Positions 45,120-56,433 of a stretch of DNA of 64,000 bases are shown here, piece by piece. The notes under the pieces were generated by a model that was given only the letters and a program-made list of their open reading frames with translations, was not told where the DNA came from and searched no databases. Origin of the DNA: Vitellaria paradoxa (taxonomy: Eukaryota; Streptophyta; Magnoliopsida; Ericales; Sapotaceae); NCBI GenBank assembly GCA_019916065.1, contig CM034238.1, positions 31,629,721 to 31,693,720 of the forward strand. The letters are read 5' to 3'. Positions within the stretch are counted from its first letter, which is position 1, and each line of letters opens with the position of its first letter. Made by a program: the position numbers and the translations under genes.

Positions 45120-45540
45120 TTTGCTTACATGTTTATATTGCTCATTCTCTCCTTGGTTGGATTGTAGACTCAGGAGCAACCAAACATATAGCAAAGGATC
45201 GAGCTAGATATGTAGATTATCGTCGGATCCCAGTGAGTAAATATGCAGTTATAGTGGGGAATGGAGCGCAGGAAGATGTCCTGGGAGTTGGTACCTACCA
45301 GCTCAAGATGTGCACTGGACGCACTTTGCTCTTACATGATGTGCTTTATGCACCTACTGTCCGATGTAATCTACTTTCAGTTTTAGCATTATTAAACTTA
45401 GGTTTTTCTTTTCATTTTGAAGGTAGTGGTTTGTCCATTTATCTTGATAGGACGCTTTATGGTCATGGTAGTTTAAGAGATGAGTTTTTTGCACTAGCTT
45501 TGGATATAGACTTTTATAATAATTTAACTTTTATTACATC
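45120..45540 (+). pseudogene. Copia aspartic protease
   Basis: Continuing the gag frame, WIVDSGATKHIAKDRARY holds the DSGA active site (Asp codon at 45167-45169), as usual in copia elements. This is followed by LLLHDVLYAPTVRCNLLSVL, the conserved end of the protease/linker. The stretch is open, part of the ORF 45233-45829 extended upstream. The protease itself looks intact but lies in a broken polyprotein. Confidence 0.8.
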
Positions 45541-45559
45541 TTCTTCTTCTGATGTTATA

Positions 45560-46350
45560 TCTGATTCTGTTAAATGCCATGCTAGACTAGGTCACATAGG
45601 GCAAGACAGGATGGCTAGATTAGTTAGAGAAGGGCTTTTGGGCTCTCTCACTAAAGTAAGCCAACCTACTTGTGAACCTTGTTTGGCTGGCAAGTCATCC
45701 AGAAAGCCTTTTGGTAAGGCTGATAGGGCCAGTCATCCTTTAGAGCTAGTCCACTCAGATATTTGCGGACTAATGAATGTGAAGGCACGACAATCAGAAA
45801 GAAATAAACTTAAAAGTTTTTCGTATTGATAGATGCTGAGAATATCTTTCTGATCAGTTCAAAGGATTATGTGAGGAAAAAGGGATACGCAGACAATTAA
45901 CGATTCCAGGTACTCCGCAACAAAATGGTGTTGCAGAGAGACGGAATCGTATTTTTTTGGATATGATTAGGTCAATGATGGCACAGGCAAATCTCCCGAT
46001 AAGTTTCTGGGGAGATGCTCTCTTGACTGCTACCTACATACTTAATCGAGTGCCTTCAAAGTCAGTTCCTTCCACTCCATATGAGTTATGGAATGATAGA
46101 AAGCCTAGTCTAGAAGGCTTACATCCATGGGGCTCTGCGGGATATGTTCACAATACTTCCCATAAGTATGGGAAGTTGGGCCCAAGAGCTAATAAGTGTG
46201 TCTTCTTAAGATACTCTGAACACTCGAAAGGCTACGTTATGTACGGTGAACACCCAGATGGAAGAATGACTGAGATAGAGTCACGCAATGTGGATTTTCT
46301 TGAAAATGATTTTCCAAGTATTGGTGAAGTTAAAGGGGATCTTGAACTCT
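45560..46350 (+). pseudogene. Copia integrase with a deletion in the catalytic core
   Basis: The zinc domain is present (CHARLGHIGQDRMARLV, then TCEPCLAGK), and the first catalytic Asp in VHSDICG (codon 45758-45760). Just after it, at about 45790, the frame is lost, and the usual stretch carrying the second Asp is missing or scrambled. Homology resumes at about 45850 in another frame with [20 protein letters not shown], then [10 protein letters not shown], which holds the Glu. The C-terminal part ([40 protein letters not shown]) is open from 45957. So an internal deletion of perhaps 200 bases removed part of the DDE core. Confidence 0.85.
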
Positions 46351-46559
46351 ATGAGTTAGAAGAACCTCAAGAAGATGTACCTTTATCTTATAGGCAAGAT
46401 GAGGCATCACAACCTCATCCTATGGTTGCTAGAGATAGTAGGAGCATTTCCTTACCCAGTGAAAGTATGCCACTAGGAGACTCTCTGGATTCACAATTAC
46501 ACAGAAGCAATCATGGAATAGTTCCTTGACGACGCTTTGAGATTGAAGGAGAGTCCTTC

Positions 46560-47460
46560 ATGATTGCCTCTGTGGATGCTGATGAGCCTACCTTCTATGA
46601 GGAAGCATTGAATTCACCTGCATCTGAAAAATGGATAGCTGCTATGAAAGAAGAGATGACCTTAATGGCTAAGAATCATGTATGGGAGTTAGTTGACCTT
46701 CCACCTAAACGCAAGGCCATCGATAACAAGTGGGTTCTGAAGGTCAAGCGCAAAGCAGATGGGTCAATTGACAGATACAAGGCCCGACTCGTGGCGAAAG
46801 GCTATACCCAAAAAGAGAGCATAGATTATGAGGAGACATTCTCTCTTGTGGTGAGATTTGCCTCCATTCGCCTCCTTCTAGCTATTGTCGCTCATTTAGA
46901 TTTGGAAATGTTTCAAATGGATGTGAAGACAACATTTCTCAATGAAGAACTAGACAAGGAGATCTATATAGATCAACCAATAGGATTTTAGGTTGAAGGA
47001 CAAGAGTGCAAGGTTTGTCGCTTAAAGCATTCTATTTACGGCCTGAAACAATCGTCTAGACAATGGTACATTCGATTTCATCAAGCCATTCTCTCTGTGG
47101 GATTTATGATGATTGAAGAAGACCATTGTGTGTATGTCAAAAGAGATAAAGATAAGTTTCTTATTCTCTCACTTTATGTAGATGACATTTTATTAGCTGG
47201 AAATAACATGGAGATGATTGTCGGCACTAAGAAGTGGTTGTCCTCCACATTTGAGATAAAGGACATGGGTCAGGCAGATTATGTGCTTGGGGTTAAGATC
47301 TCCAGATATCGCTCTAAGAAACTTCTTAGTATGTCCCAGGAGACTTACATAAAGAAGATCCTAGAACGATTTCGTATGCACCATTCAAAACCCATAAACA
47401 CTCCAATGGAAAAGGGTCGAACTCTTAGCATTGATCAATGTCCTAGAACAGAGGAAGAGA
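46560..47460 (+). pseudogene. Copia reverse transcriptase, one internal stop
   Basis: RT starts in the ORF 46560-46991 (WIAAMKEEMTLMAKNHVWEL, DNKWVLKVKRKADGSIDRYK, FQMDVKTTFLNEELDKEIYI). It is stopped by TAG at 46989-46991 and continues in the same frame (SIYGLKQSSRQWYIRFHQ). The catalytic box YVDD is intact (47175-47186), followed by FEIKDMGQADYVLGVKISR. The upstream ORF 45957-46529 ends at TGA 46527-46529, also in the same frame. This is a nearly intact frame with three simple stops. Confidence 0.9.
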
Positions 47461-48116
47461 GGAAGAAAATGGCCAATGTTCCATACGCTAGTGCAGTTGG
47501 TAGTCTGATGTATGCTATGATGTGTACTCGACCTGACATATATTTTGCTGTTGGTATGGTTAGCCAATACCAGAGTAATCCTGGAACTGCCCATTGGATT
47601 GCAGTTAAAAGGATATTTAGATATTTGCGAGGGACTGCAGACTTCGCTTTATGCTATCAAGGTGGGATTATGAAATTTGCTGGGTATAGTGATACAGACG
47701 GATCTGCTGACAGAGATGAGTGTAAATCCACATCAGGTTATGCTTTCATACTTGGAGAAGGAGCCATTTCATGGTGTAGTAAGAAACAACAATGTGTTTC
47801 TTTATCCACCATGGAGTCAGAGTATATTGCTTGCACTACTACTGTGCAAGAGGCTTTATGGTTGAGGAGATTCTTGCAGAGCTTGAACATTACGAGCCAC
47901 TTGGGCGAGGCTGTGGTGGTCCATTGTGATAACACAGCTGCCATAGCTTTTGCAAAAGATCCAAAATACCATGGTAGATCCAAGCACATTGATACTCGTT
48001 ACCATTTCATTAAAGACATTGTTGCGCGAGGTCAGGTTGTCCTAAAGTATGTCCCCACCATCGACATGGTTGCTGATCCCATGACTAAACCCATATCGAG
48101 AGATATTTTTCGTTGA
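47461..48116 (+). pseudogene. Copia RNase H
   Basis: It continues the open frame 47097-48116. YASAVGSLMYAMMCTRPDI marks the RT-RNase H junction. RNase H residues appear in GYSDTDGSADRDECKSTSGY (Asp), STMESEYIACTT (Glu), VVHCDNTAAIAFAKDP (Asp) and SKHIDTRYHFI (His/Asp). The frame is open to the stop after MTKPISRDIFR, the usual end of copia pol. This domain looks undamaged. Confidence 0.9.
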
Positions 48117-49217
48117 CATGTTATGGTCTTGGGTTTACGTAGGGTTTGACATTTTTTGTATGATGGACATTTTTTTATACATTAATAAAATATGTTTTTT
48201 GATTGCATATTATTTTGTTTAATTAGTGTACATATCTAGTCATATGAGTAAAGTCACCAGGTTTTGGTCAGCCCACTCACATGGGTGATCGCCTTGGCGC
48301 TTGAATAGCGAGCAGGATGAGACATAGATGATCACACTATGAAGTAGTGATCTCCATGGCACTTCGAAAGTGACAAGGATTGAGTTATCGTAAGTCGCCT
48401 TAGCATTAAGCTAAGATGAGACTACATTAGTCGAACATGGAGTATATCCACGTCTCCATGAAACTTGAGAATAGCCAAATGTGAGACTCATGAGAAGGCG
48501 CTATTGAGTGACTGTCTCAAGAGGCTCAAGTTAGGCACTATGAGAAGCGACTAGACTAAGATTCGTATGGTGTTAGAGCATGACTAATCCTAAGTGGGAG
48601 CTCCACCATAGGATACACATCATACTGTATGTTCTACTAGGCGACTGTGAGAAGGAGTGACGGAATAAATCCATTTCTTCGTCACTGTGTGAGACTTCTA
48701 GACTATTAGTTCCATTTCATACCCTTTGGGACTTAGACTTATGTTTTGAAGTTGAGACTTGATATTGCTACTTTAGCATGTTATCCAAGGGCCATGAATT
48801 ATACGATCCAACGGAGCATGTCTAGGAAAGCAGTTAAGTTTAGATGGACAGACATAATGTATAAGGAAAGGTCATTTGATACCACACTGATATTTTGTAA
48901 CTCATAGCCCGGGCGATTATGTCATTGTTAGTCTTTTGATATAATCATGAGTGCAAATATAATGTGAGATCTAGCATGACTCTGTATGTGTTACAAGAGG
49001 GATTAGAGGTGCTAGATCTAATGCGATTCGATGATTTGGGGTATAAAACGAGACTTGGAGTTGTAGTGTTATATTAGTAAGATGGTAACTTAATATAACA
49101 TTCCTCATTTTTAGACTTTTTCGTTTTGGTCGCATGATCCATTACCCGTATGAAGAGATGAACAGGATGAGTAAATTTTGGATGAGAGATATATCCCGTA
49201 TGTGTCCGAGTAGGAGA
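48117..49217 (+). other. 3' noncoding region of the copia element
   Basis: Between pol and the 3' LTR, 1.1 kb without ORFs. It contains partly repeated phrases such as GTGATCTCCATGGCACTTCG and ATCGCCTTGGCGCTTGAATA. It ends in a purine-rich run (GAGTAGGAGA, up to 49217), the probable polypurine tract. Confidence 0.7.
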
Positions 49218-49699
49218 TGTTGTATTGTCCTATGGTACGTCCACATAGGTATTGTTTGACTCAAAGTAGGACACTAGATAAGTTCTAGTGTTGTGATAAT
49301 TCTATATGTATAAGAGATAAAGTTGATCTCTTATTTTGAATAGTTGAGATAATATCTAACTCTATCCCTTTAGTGGTTGAGATGAGTTAGTCATTTTACT
49401 ATTATATATAGACACGAACTGGTATTGGAAAAAATACAACAATTAATATTCCTCTCTCTCTCTCCATATATTCTCTCTTGGTTCTCTCTAGGGTACCATC
49501 TTAGTCCCTAGGGTTTTGGTTCGTGTGCTTTGTAGATACTTTGGTAGTATTCTATAAAAGCGAGAAAAGATTAATTCATAAATCTGCGTACGTGACAAAG
49601 GAGCTCGTAAAGCAAGCGAAGATCCTGAATCAAAAAGTTTTCCGCATCAAAAAGATATAATAAATTTTATATTCATTATTTTCATATTTTTTTTCTACA
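49218..49699 (+). repeat. 3' LTR of the copia element
   Basis: Starts TGTTGTATTGTCC and ends TTTTCTACA. It is followed by ATTAT. About 93-94% identical by hand count to the 5' LTR; most changes are transitions. Confidence 0.95.
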
Positions 49700-49704
49700 A
49701 TTAT

Positions 49705-52335
49705 CATGACATCACAAATAGGAGAATATTATGCTTTGAGCGTCTCTTTTTATGACTAATTGTTATAGTTAGTAAATATCTTTTAAGATTATTATACATA
49801 TAATTAATTCTAATAGTTTACATTTACACATTTAAGCTTCATAATTCATATATTTTTTTTCATCAATATCTTATATCGAACCCAATTAGCAAAATAACGA
49901 GCCCGTAGTCTCTTTTCTGATGAGGAATTAGCTGAGGAGCTCTCCCAACGGAATAATACATTAATTAGTTATGTCCTTGGACTCAAGCTAGCTTGCAAAC
50001 AATGAAACAGTTCTTTGAGAGGAGTGGAGATCTTTTGGAAACTCATATTCTTTACTTTCTTGTTGCGCTCGCCCCTCAATTGGGGTCGTTTCAACTTTCA
50101 CCTTCTCGGCGTTCCTTTTCTTGGCCATTTCGGCGTTCTTTTTCTTTGCCTTTAGCTTGGCTTCCTTCCTTAAGTTCAGTTTTGGAATTATGTCTTTTGC
50201 CTCAAGATTGGGGGAGAGATGAGCTACTACTACTTCTTCTTCTTCTATGATCAACCTGCGCCTATGTGGAGGTTGCTTGGCAGGTTGGACTGGTTGAATG
50301 GATTGGGTGATAGCACTGGAATGGTGAGGGGAATGGCGAGTGGCGACAGAGGCACCCAATCTCTGTACTTGAGTACATAGAATGCCTTATTCTCCTCAGC
50401 CATCAAGGTGAACCACTTTTGCAACCAATTGATGGCCTCACCGATCGCGAACCCTTATGGGGGTAAGATAAAGGACTTGTAACTCGACACAAAGTTAAAA
50501 AGGATCGATGTAGCTCTGGTGAAGGGGTATAGTTATGGACTGCCGAGGAATTTCTAAACTTCCTCTAAGTGTGCTTTGTCGGCGTAGATCCCCTTGGCCT
50601 AAGATTTCTTCACTTGCTCAGCTGCACAGAAACACAAAGAAAGTTAGGTCTAATTTATACTAAAAGTTAGCAAGTAGAGATCTGAAGTCTGCCAACTTGA
50701 GCCCAAAGACACTAGAGCAATTGGAGGGAAAGGATCTTCATCTACATCGTGCCTCCAGTGTCGGCTGACTATGCATGTGTCATCATCTGATTGTATGTTA
50801 TCAGAAAGCATGTACACCAAGGCTTTTTTTGGTCTGGACTTTAGATGCCACTTGTCCTCATTTTTCTTAACTTTTTGAATATTATAACAATAAAGTAGAT
50901 CCCATTCTGAGATATGGAACACGTATCGCTTGTTGATTTCGTTTACCCTATTCACTATCCTATAAAGTTGTAGGTGATGCACCTAGGGGAAAGGTTTAGT
51001 CTGTTCATGACAAATCGAAGGAAATGGTTAAGGGGAAATCTAAGACCTCCTTCAATGATAGCCACTATAGGGAATTCCCCAGGCTCACGATCCCCTTTAC
51101 AGGAGAGACTGATGCCTACGTTTGGGGAAATGTTATATTTTTACTTGAATGCCCTAATTTTCTCCTCGAACTTAAGCTCGTCAACTACCCATGGTTCTAA
51201 ATAGAAGAAAATGATGAGAAGAAGAAAGTCAAAATATTCAATACTCACCAAGAAGAAAACTCCAGATCAAAGAGCAAGAACATTAATGGAGGAAGATGAA
51301 GTCACAGAAGTGTTTTGAATAAAATAGGGTATAAGTTTCAGAAAAAAAGATAAGTGTGGCAGATGGTACGTACGTATATATGTAGATATGCATTTGAAGT
51401 TTTGAAACCAAAGAGTCAAATGAGCAGTAAAAATAATATTTATTGTGCCTCCATTTTCAAATTGGTATATATGTGATAAGAGGATCATAGCCTAGGGTTT
51501 TGTGCAGACGGTGTAATGCGCTAAAAAGGTGAAAGGGCGCATCACATGTTAGGCATCATTTCAGACAGTAATGTGACCAATCGCTGTAAAGTACATAAAA
51601 AGCAAGGTAATTAGAGGTATATGAAGAGATTTCATGTAAATTAGTTAGGTATCGTTTCAGACACCTTATACTCTACTCAAGTAATAAATCATCCTGACCA
51701 AAATAGGGGCATAATGTTAGTATAAAATAAATTAAGGTCACATGACGTCTTCCCAAGTATAATGGGATGAGATGCGTGGCATTTCCCCAAGTGCATTGTG
51801 AATGTGCTCGATGTTGGTTTATTAATTAGGATGCGATGGTTGGGCCCTACCACTTCGTGATATAATCTAACCATAAATGCAAAATAATAATGAATGAACT
51901 GAATCTATTACCTAAAAAGTTAACATAGTGAGTTTGTTCCTTTACAAATGGCAAACAAATGTGACATTTAAACATTCCAAAAGGTGACATCCTGTCTAAG
52001 TGAAAGACATTTAAGGGACAGTAAAAGTTGTTGGATGCTTCATGATATACATATGAGGAATAGTATCATTGCAATCTGATTTTTTACATATCAATTTATT
52101 CATGCTATCTTACTATAAATATAACACTTCGCACTAAAATTCAAGTACGCTCACTACTGTCAACCTATTACTTCACTCCTTATTTTCATTCTGCAATTCT
52201 TTCAAACCTTTTCTCACTTTACCATTGGAGGGTTTTCTGGTCGAAGACTCTCTTTCCTGCCATAATCTCTATTTCTTTTGTGCTCAACAAGCTTGCATTT
52301 GGATTTTTAGTTGACGTGGTGAACAATTCCAGCAG
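49705..52335 (+). mobile_element. 3' end of a plus-strand Tat-like element (antisense ORF plus LTR-like sequence)
   Basis: A minus-strand ORF set of the aORF type (49988-51200) is followed on the right by sequence with LTR features on the plus strand (about 51490-52335): a TATA word (CTATAAATATAAC near 52116) and the phrase GGAGGGTTTTCTGGTCGAAG, typical near the ends of plant gypsy LTRs. That is the layout seen, mirrored, in the elements at 13.6 and 58 kb. No integrase or other pol is visible to the left; the copia element borders it there. Boundaries are uncertain. Confidence 0.45.
49988..51200 (-). pseudogene. Antisense ORF remnant of the Tat-like element (Transposase_28-like)
   Basis: Reading the minus strand from 51200: a block with GGLRFPLNHFLRFVMNRLNL (about 51000-51060) is in the same frame family as 50650-50982, which has INKRYVFHISEWDLLYCYNI and WHLKSRPKKALVYML. 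This is the pattern of the central block of the aORFs at 15.1 and 61.5 kb. A splice acceptor-like TTTCTGTGCAG ends at 50622. The C-terminal ORF 49988-50359 is Lys/Glu-rich (LRKEAKLKAKKKNAEMAKKR), like the coiled-coil tails of the others. The parts lie in different frames with stops between. Function in the element unknown. Confidence 0.45.
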
Positions 52336-53327
52336 TAATTTTTAATTCCCGAACAGTAAGTTAAAATACAGATTAAAATCAAAAGCAAAAGATAAATTCA
52401 GGATTCTCAAAAATCGCATGCAAAAATAAGACAAACAACTTTTCAGAATTAGAAAGACTATGTTTGAAACATGGATTTGTGAAAATAAAGAAAAAATGAA
52501 AAAAATGGTAGGATTGCAAAATGAAGTAAACGGTCAAATTTATTTTATTTTTTTATTGAGTTAAAAAAATAAAACTAAAATAAACAGATATTTATCAACA
52601 AAATTTAACTTTTACTTAATTAAGCGTATAAAAATTACACAAATTATAAATTTTATTTTCTCTTCATTTTTACTTCCTCTCCACAAATCCATTTCTAAAT
52701 ATAACATAAATTTCTCCTCGACTGAATAAGTGCTTCCACGGCAAAAGGACTCAAATAGAGAACTTTCTGATGAAATTATCAAAAAGCCAAAAAAAATGCT
52801 TATAGTAAAAGTTGACTTTATTGTTTTTTAGTAATTAAGTATAATTTGGATTGATGAAAAACTATATATCATCTTAGGGACATACCCTCGTATACGAAGT
52901 ATTAATTACAAAAAGAGAACCCCCAACTATTACATATGCAAATATACATTTTAGAGTTTTTTGTGATAGGAAATTGAGAGACCTTAACTCTAATTTCATG
53001 CATGATATCATTAACAATAGCTGTAGTTGAGGAAGAAAGCCCCTTGAAGATTCTTGTATTCCTTTCTTACCATATGTGATAGACTAGGGCCGCCCAAACT
53101 AGTTTACATACTTTGTCGACTTTATTGTTTATGTTTACTATTCACAAAAAATCAAGAATGCAACAATAAAGGTTGACTTTATTTTCAACAAAAATAAAAA
53201 TCAAACTACTCATATTTTTTTACTTTTTCTCCACTACGAAATTTGAAGGATCAAGCATCAAGATACTACCTACAAATAGTAAGGCTCTCTGAAGTTAAAG
53301 GCACCTCTCGCAAAATTGCTAAAGTTA
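52336..53327. other. Noncoding spacer with a dispersed local repeat
   Basis: It contains phrases such as GTAAAAGTTGACTTTATTG (52806) and ACAATAAAGGTTGACTTTAT (53163) that recur at 54853 and 54957. A block at about 53232-53325 recurs at 55213-55320. No gene. Confidence 0.55.
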
Positions 53328-53607
53328 TGAGTCCGTTTGGAGGTACAATTTTTAGAAAAAAAATTATTAATTTTTTATTTTTTGAGTATTTGACAAAGTA
53401 TTAATTTTTATCACTTGTTTTTGTTCAATTTCATTAACTTATCAATTTAAAAGTTATCAAAACTTACTAAAAATTGTCAAAAGCAAGAAAAAAATTTACC
53501 ATACACCCACAAGTTACAAAAAATTGTTAAAAATTGTTAAAAATTGCTACCTACTTCACCAGACATAAAAAAAGGTCAAAATTTTAAATTTCTAAACAGT
53601 ACCTATA
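53328..53607. mobile_element. MITE with TTA on both sides
   Basis: The left end TGAGTCCGTTTGGAGGTAC and the reverse-complemented right end TATAGGTACTGTTTAGAAAT are loosely similar. TTA lies at 53325-53327 and 53608-53610. The interior has AAAATTGTTAAAAATTG repeats as in the element at 25341. 280 bp, noncoding. Confidence 0.45.
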
Positions 53608-53636
53608 TTAAAATTATGACCTTTTTATGTTAATAT

Positions 53637-54789
53637 ATATATTAATTTAATAATTTACTTAAATAGGCTGTAATTGGAGTATTTACAAAAATAAGGTGGG
53701 TGTCATCATTGGGATTGATAACACCCTTTAATTCGTCAATGCCACTGACGACATCCTCCTATTCCTGTGTTATGAGGGTGTTGTCAATTTCACTGATGAC
53801 ACGGCTTCAAATGCAAATTTTTGAAATATTTGATAGGATTTATCTAAAAAATTGATAAGTTGAAATTGGATAAATGATAAAAAAAATATTTCTAAAAAAT
53901 GATAAGACCTATCCAAAAATAGATAAATGTTAAATGATAAAAAAGCTAAAAATAAATGATAAAAAATTACTATCCAAAAAATGATAAGATCTATCTAAAA
54001 AATGAGATGGATAAATAATAAATAATAAAAAAAGTTAAAGTTGGATAAAAAATGATATGTTAAAGTTAGAAAAATAAGAATTTTTAAAAATATTAATGAT
54101 ATATTTTTGTGAAATTTTTTAAATAAATATGTTAAGCCAAATTTGTTATATGTGTGGCAATTAAGAATAAATAGAGATAGTAAGGATAAATATGCATAAC
54201 TAATTCTTGTTTGTTTTGATGTCGTGTGTGGGAAAACTGAAGATGATTGATATCTCCATGTATTATGTGAAAAATTTCACAAAAATTTATCATTAAAATT
54301 TTAAAGATTCTTAATTTTCTCACTTTAACATATTCTTTTTTTAACCAACTTTAACTTTTTTTATTATTTATTATTTATCCATCTTTTTTTTAGATAGGCC
54401 TTATCATTTTTTAGATAGTAATTTTTATCATTTATTTTTTTATCTTCTTTTTTATCATTTATCATTTTCCTTTTTTTGGATGGGTCTTATCATTTTTTGG
54501 AAATATTTTTTTTATCATTTATTCAATTTCAACTTATCAATAGATTTTATCAAATATTTCAAAAATAGCCACAGAGTGTCGTCAGTGGAATTGACAACAC
54601 TCTCATAGTACGGAATAGGAGGGTGTCGTCAGTAGTATTGACGATCATAACACCGAATAGGAGAGTGTTGCTAGTAGGATTGACGACTTACAAGAGTGTC
54701 ATCTTACAAGAATGTCGTCAATGCAACTGACAACGCCTACCTTATTTTTGTAAATACTTCAATTCTAACCAATTTAAGTAAATTGTTAA

Positions 54790-54800
<11 letters not shown>
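53637..54800. repeat. 1.16-kb foldback element: two arms of about 490-540 bp around a 137-bp loop
   Basis: Arm 53637-54125 is the reverse complement of arm 54263-54800 with few differences. Outer example: GTATTTACAAAAATAAGGT (53681-53699) is exactly complementary to 54739-54757. Inner example: TTTGAAATATTTGATA and TTGATAAGTTGAAATTG occur in both arms. The centre (about 54126-54262) is unique. The outer 150 bp of each arm carry repeated GTGTCGTCA/TTGACGAC-like phrases. No coding capacity. A transcript would form a very long hairpin. Confidence 0.85.
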
Positions 54801-54820
<20 letters not shown>

Positions 54821-54852
54821 AAGATAAAACAAAAGACTTAAAAAAAAAAAGA

Positions 54853-55080
54853 GAATGCTACAAGAAAGGTTGTTTCTACTTTTAGTAAAAGTAAAAGTCA
54901 AATGCGTCATTTTTTTTTAATTTTTCTCTATCAAATTAAAATCATTCCAAAAAAAATGAAGAATGCTACGATAAAAGTTGATTTTACTTTTAAGAAAAGT
55001 AAAAATCAAATCTTGGCATATTTTATAATTTTTTTTCTATCAAAAATCTTGTCATATATTTTAAAATTTCTCTATCAAAT
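54853..55080. repeat. Direct repeat of about 100 bp
   Basis: GAATGCTACAAGAAAGGTTG (54853) and GAATGCTACGATAAAAGTTG (54961) start two similar units with AAGTAAAA(G/A)TCAAAT and a T-rich end TTTCTCTATCAAATT. Related phrases at 52790 and 53150 suggest two more diverged copies. A MITE-like text (55085-55215) follows. Confidence 0.6.
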
Positions 55081-55212
55081 TATTTTGTTTGGAACTTTAA
55101 AAATCACTAAAAAATATTAAAATTTTTTAAAAATTATTTATTTTTTATCTCAATACATGAATTACGAACCTAATAAATTTTATCACTTTTTATCATTCTA
55201 ACGTTCCGTAAT

Positions 55213-55320
55213 AGACTTTTGAAGTTTGAAAGATTAAGCATCAAGAAACGGCTTATAATATCAAGACTCTAAACTTCAAGGCACCTCTCACAAAATCCCT
55301 GAATTCATAACAAAGTCACT
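55213..55320. repeat. Copy of the block at 53232-53325
   Basis: AAGCATCAAGAAACGGCTTA and AAGGCACCTCTCACAAAAT match AAGCATCAAGATACTACCTA and AAGGCACCTCTCGCAAAAT in order. The two copies flank the MITE and foldback element. Confidence 0.65.
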
Positions 55321-55383
55321 TCCTCTCTCTCTCTCGATTTGTAATATATTTAAGTTGTATCAAGGTCAAATTAGAGCACTTTA

Positions 55384-55715
55384 GGTGGTATTTGATTTAT
55401 TTTTCTATTTTCTATTTTTGTTTTTATTTTATGTTTTAAAAATTTTAAAATAAAGAAATAAAAAATATTCTGTTTTCATTATTTTGAAATTTTCTTTATT
55501 TTTGATTAAAAATGCGTAAAACGATTTTGTCTTTTTTCATTTTATGTGTCAACTCATTTTCTCTTTTCTAAAACAAGTTTTGAAAATACAAGTGACCAAG
55601 TGTATTTTGAGATTTTTTCTTGTTTTCAAAAGTATAAAATAAAAAATGAGTTCAAAATAGAAAATAAAAAACAAAAATAGAAAACAAAAAATAAAAAAAC
55701 AAACCAAATGAACCC
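55384..55715. mobile_element. Tourist-like MITE with TTA duplication
   Basis: The left end GGTGGTATTTGATTTATTTT and the reverse-complemented right end GGGTTCATTTGGTTTGTTTT are similar. TTA lies at 55381-55383 and 55716-55718. 332 bp. The right TTA also serves as the left TTA of the next element. Confidence 0.6.
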
Positions 55716-55798
55716 TTACCCTGTGTTTGTTTGAGAGATAAAGAGGTGGGATTGGATGAGTAATCCATGGGTCCCACGGATTGGAGGAGTAATGAAGT

Positions 55799-56433
55799 TA
55801 GGGATGATACTGGTCCGATTTGGTTTGGTTTTGGGCTATTTATGGGACCGAACTGGATTTTCGGTTTGGAAATTTTTAAAACCGGAACCAGTTTATATAA
55901 TTCGGTTTTGGTTCAATCGGTTTCGGTTTGGTTCGGTTCGATTCGGTTCCAGTTTCAATCCGATTTCCATTGTAGGCTACAATTTTGAGACAAGCCCAAT
56001 ATAAAAAAATTCAATTATGACCCAATATATTAAAAAACTTATAAAAATTACATTAATGTGGTTCTCAAACCTATTACGAACTCAAAAAATATTTTCACCT
56101 TTAGCCTAATTTCTAGCCATGGCCTAGTTTCCTCTACTGTGGCATTGTAAGCAATTGGTAGGTGTTATCTAGTGGTAAAGTCATCACTTGAAACCTTTGG
56201 GATCTTGAGTTCGAGTCCCAACCACTACATTTTGTTACACACTTACATTATAACTGGTTCGGTCCGGTCCAATTCGGTTTTAAGGCCCTTAAAATCGGAA
56301 ACCAAACCAATTTTAAAAAATTAAAATTTTTTAAACCGAAACCAAACCAAATTTTAAAAAATCAGTTTATAAAATCCGGTTCGGTCTGATTTTTTCGGTC
56401 AGTCCGATTTTTCAGTTTTTTATAACACCCCTA
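55799..56433. mobile_element. hAT-like nonautonomous element with exact 8-bp duplication
   Basis: It starts TAGGGATGATACTGG and ends ATAACACCCCTA, so the termini are TAGGG(A/G)TG-like inverted repeats. AATGAAGT flanks both sides exactly (55791-55798 and 56434-56441); 8 bp is the hAT duplication size. The interior is rich in CGGTTTGG/CCGGTTCGG phrases, seen in both orientations (55890-55950 and 56255-56400). 635 bp, no transposase. It carries a tRNA-like segment. Confidence 0.8.
56159..56228 (+). repeat. tRNA-like segment inside the hAT-like element
   Basis: A-box-like GGTGTTATCTAGTGGTAAAG (56161-56180) and B-box-like GAGTTCGAGTCCCAACC (56207-56223), with tRNA-like spacing. Cloverleaf stems are not convincing by eye, so a tRNA-derived SINE head or pseudo-tRNA. 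Confidence 0.5.

Larger units (their letters stand above)
41937..49699 (+). mobile_element. Complete but inactive Ty1/copia retrotransposon (7.76 kb)
   Basis: Two LTRs (41937-42416 and 49218-49699) bound the element. It is flanked by an exact 5-bp duplication ATTAT (41932-41936 and 49700-49704). A PBS matching initiator tRNA-Met follows the 5' LTR. Coding order is gag, protease, integrase, RT, RNase H, the copia order. Six in-frame stops or frame changes and an integrase deletion inactivate it. A hand count gives about 31 substitutions and one 2-bp indel between LTRs (about 6.5%). There is a 1.8-kb leader before gag and a 1.1-kb noncoding stretch after RNase H. Confidence 0.95.

Noticed and set aside
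50974..51204. 76-codon plus-strand ORF
   Set aside because: The minus strand of the same stretch fits the antisense-ORF family pattern of the Tat-like elements; this is its shadow.
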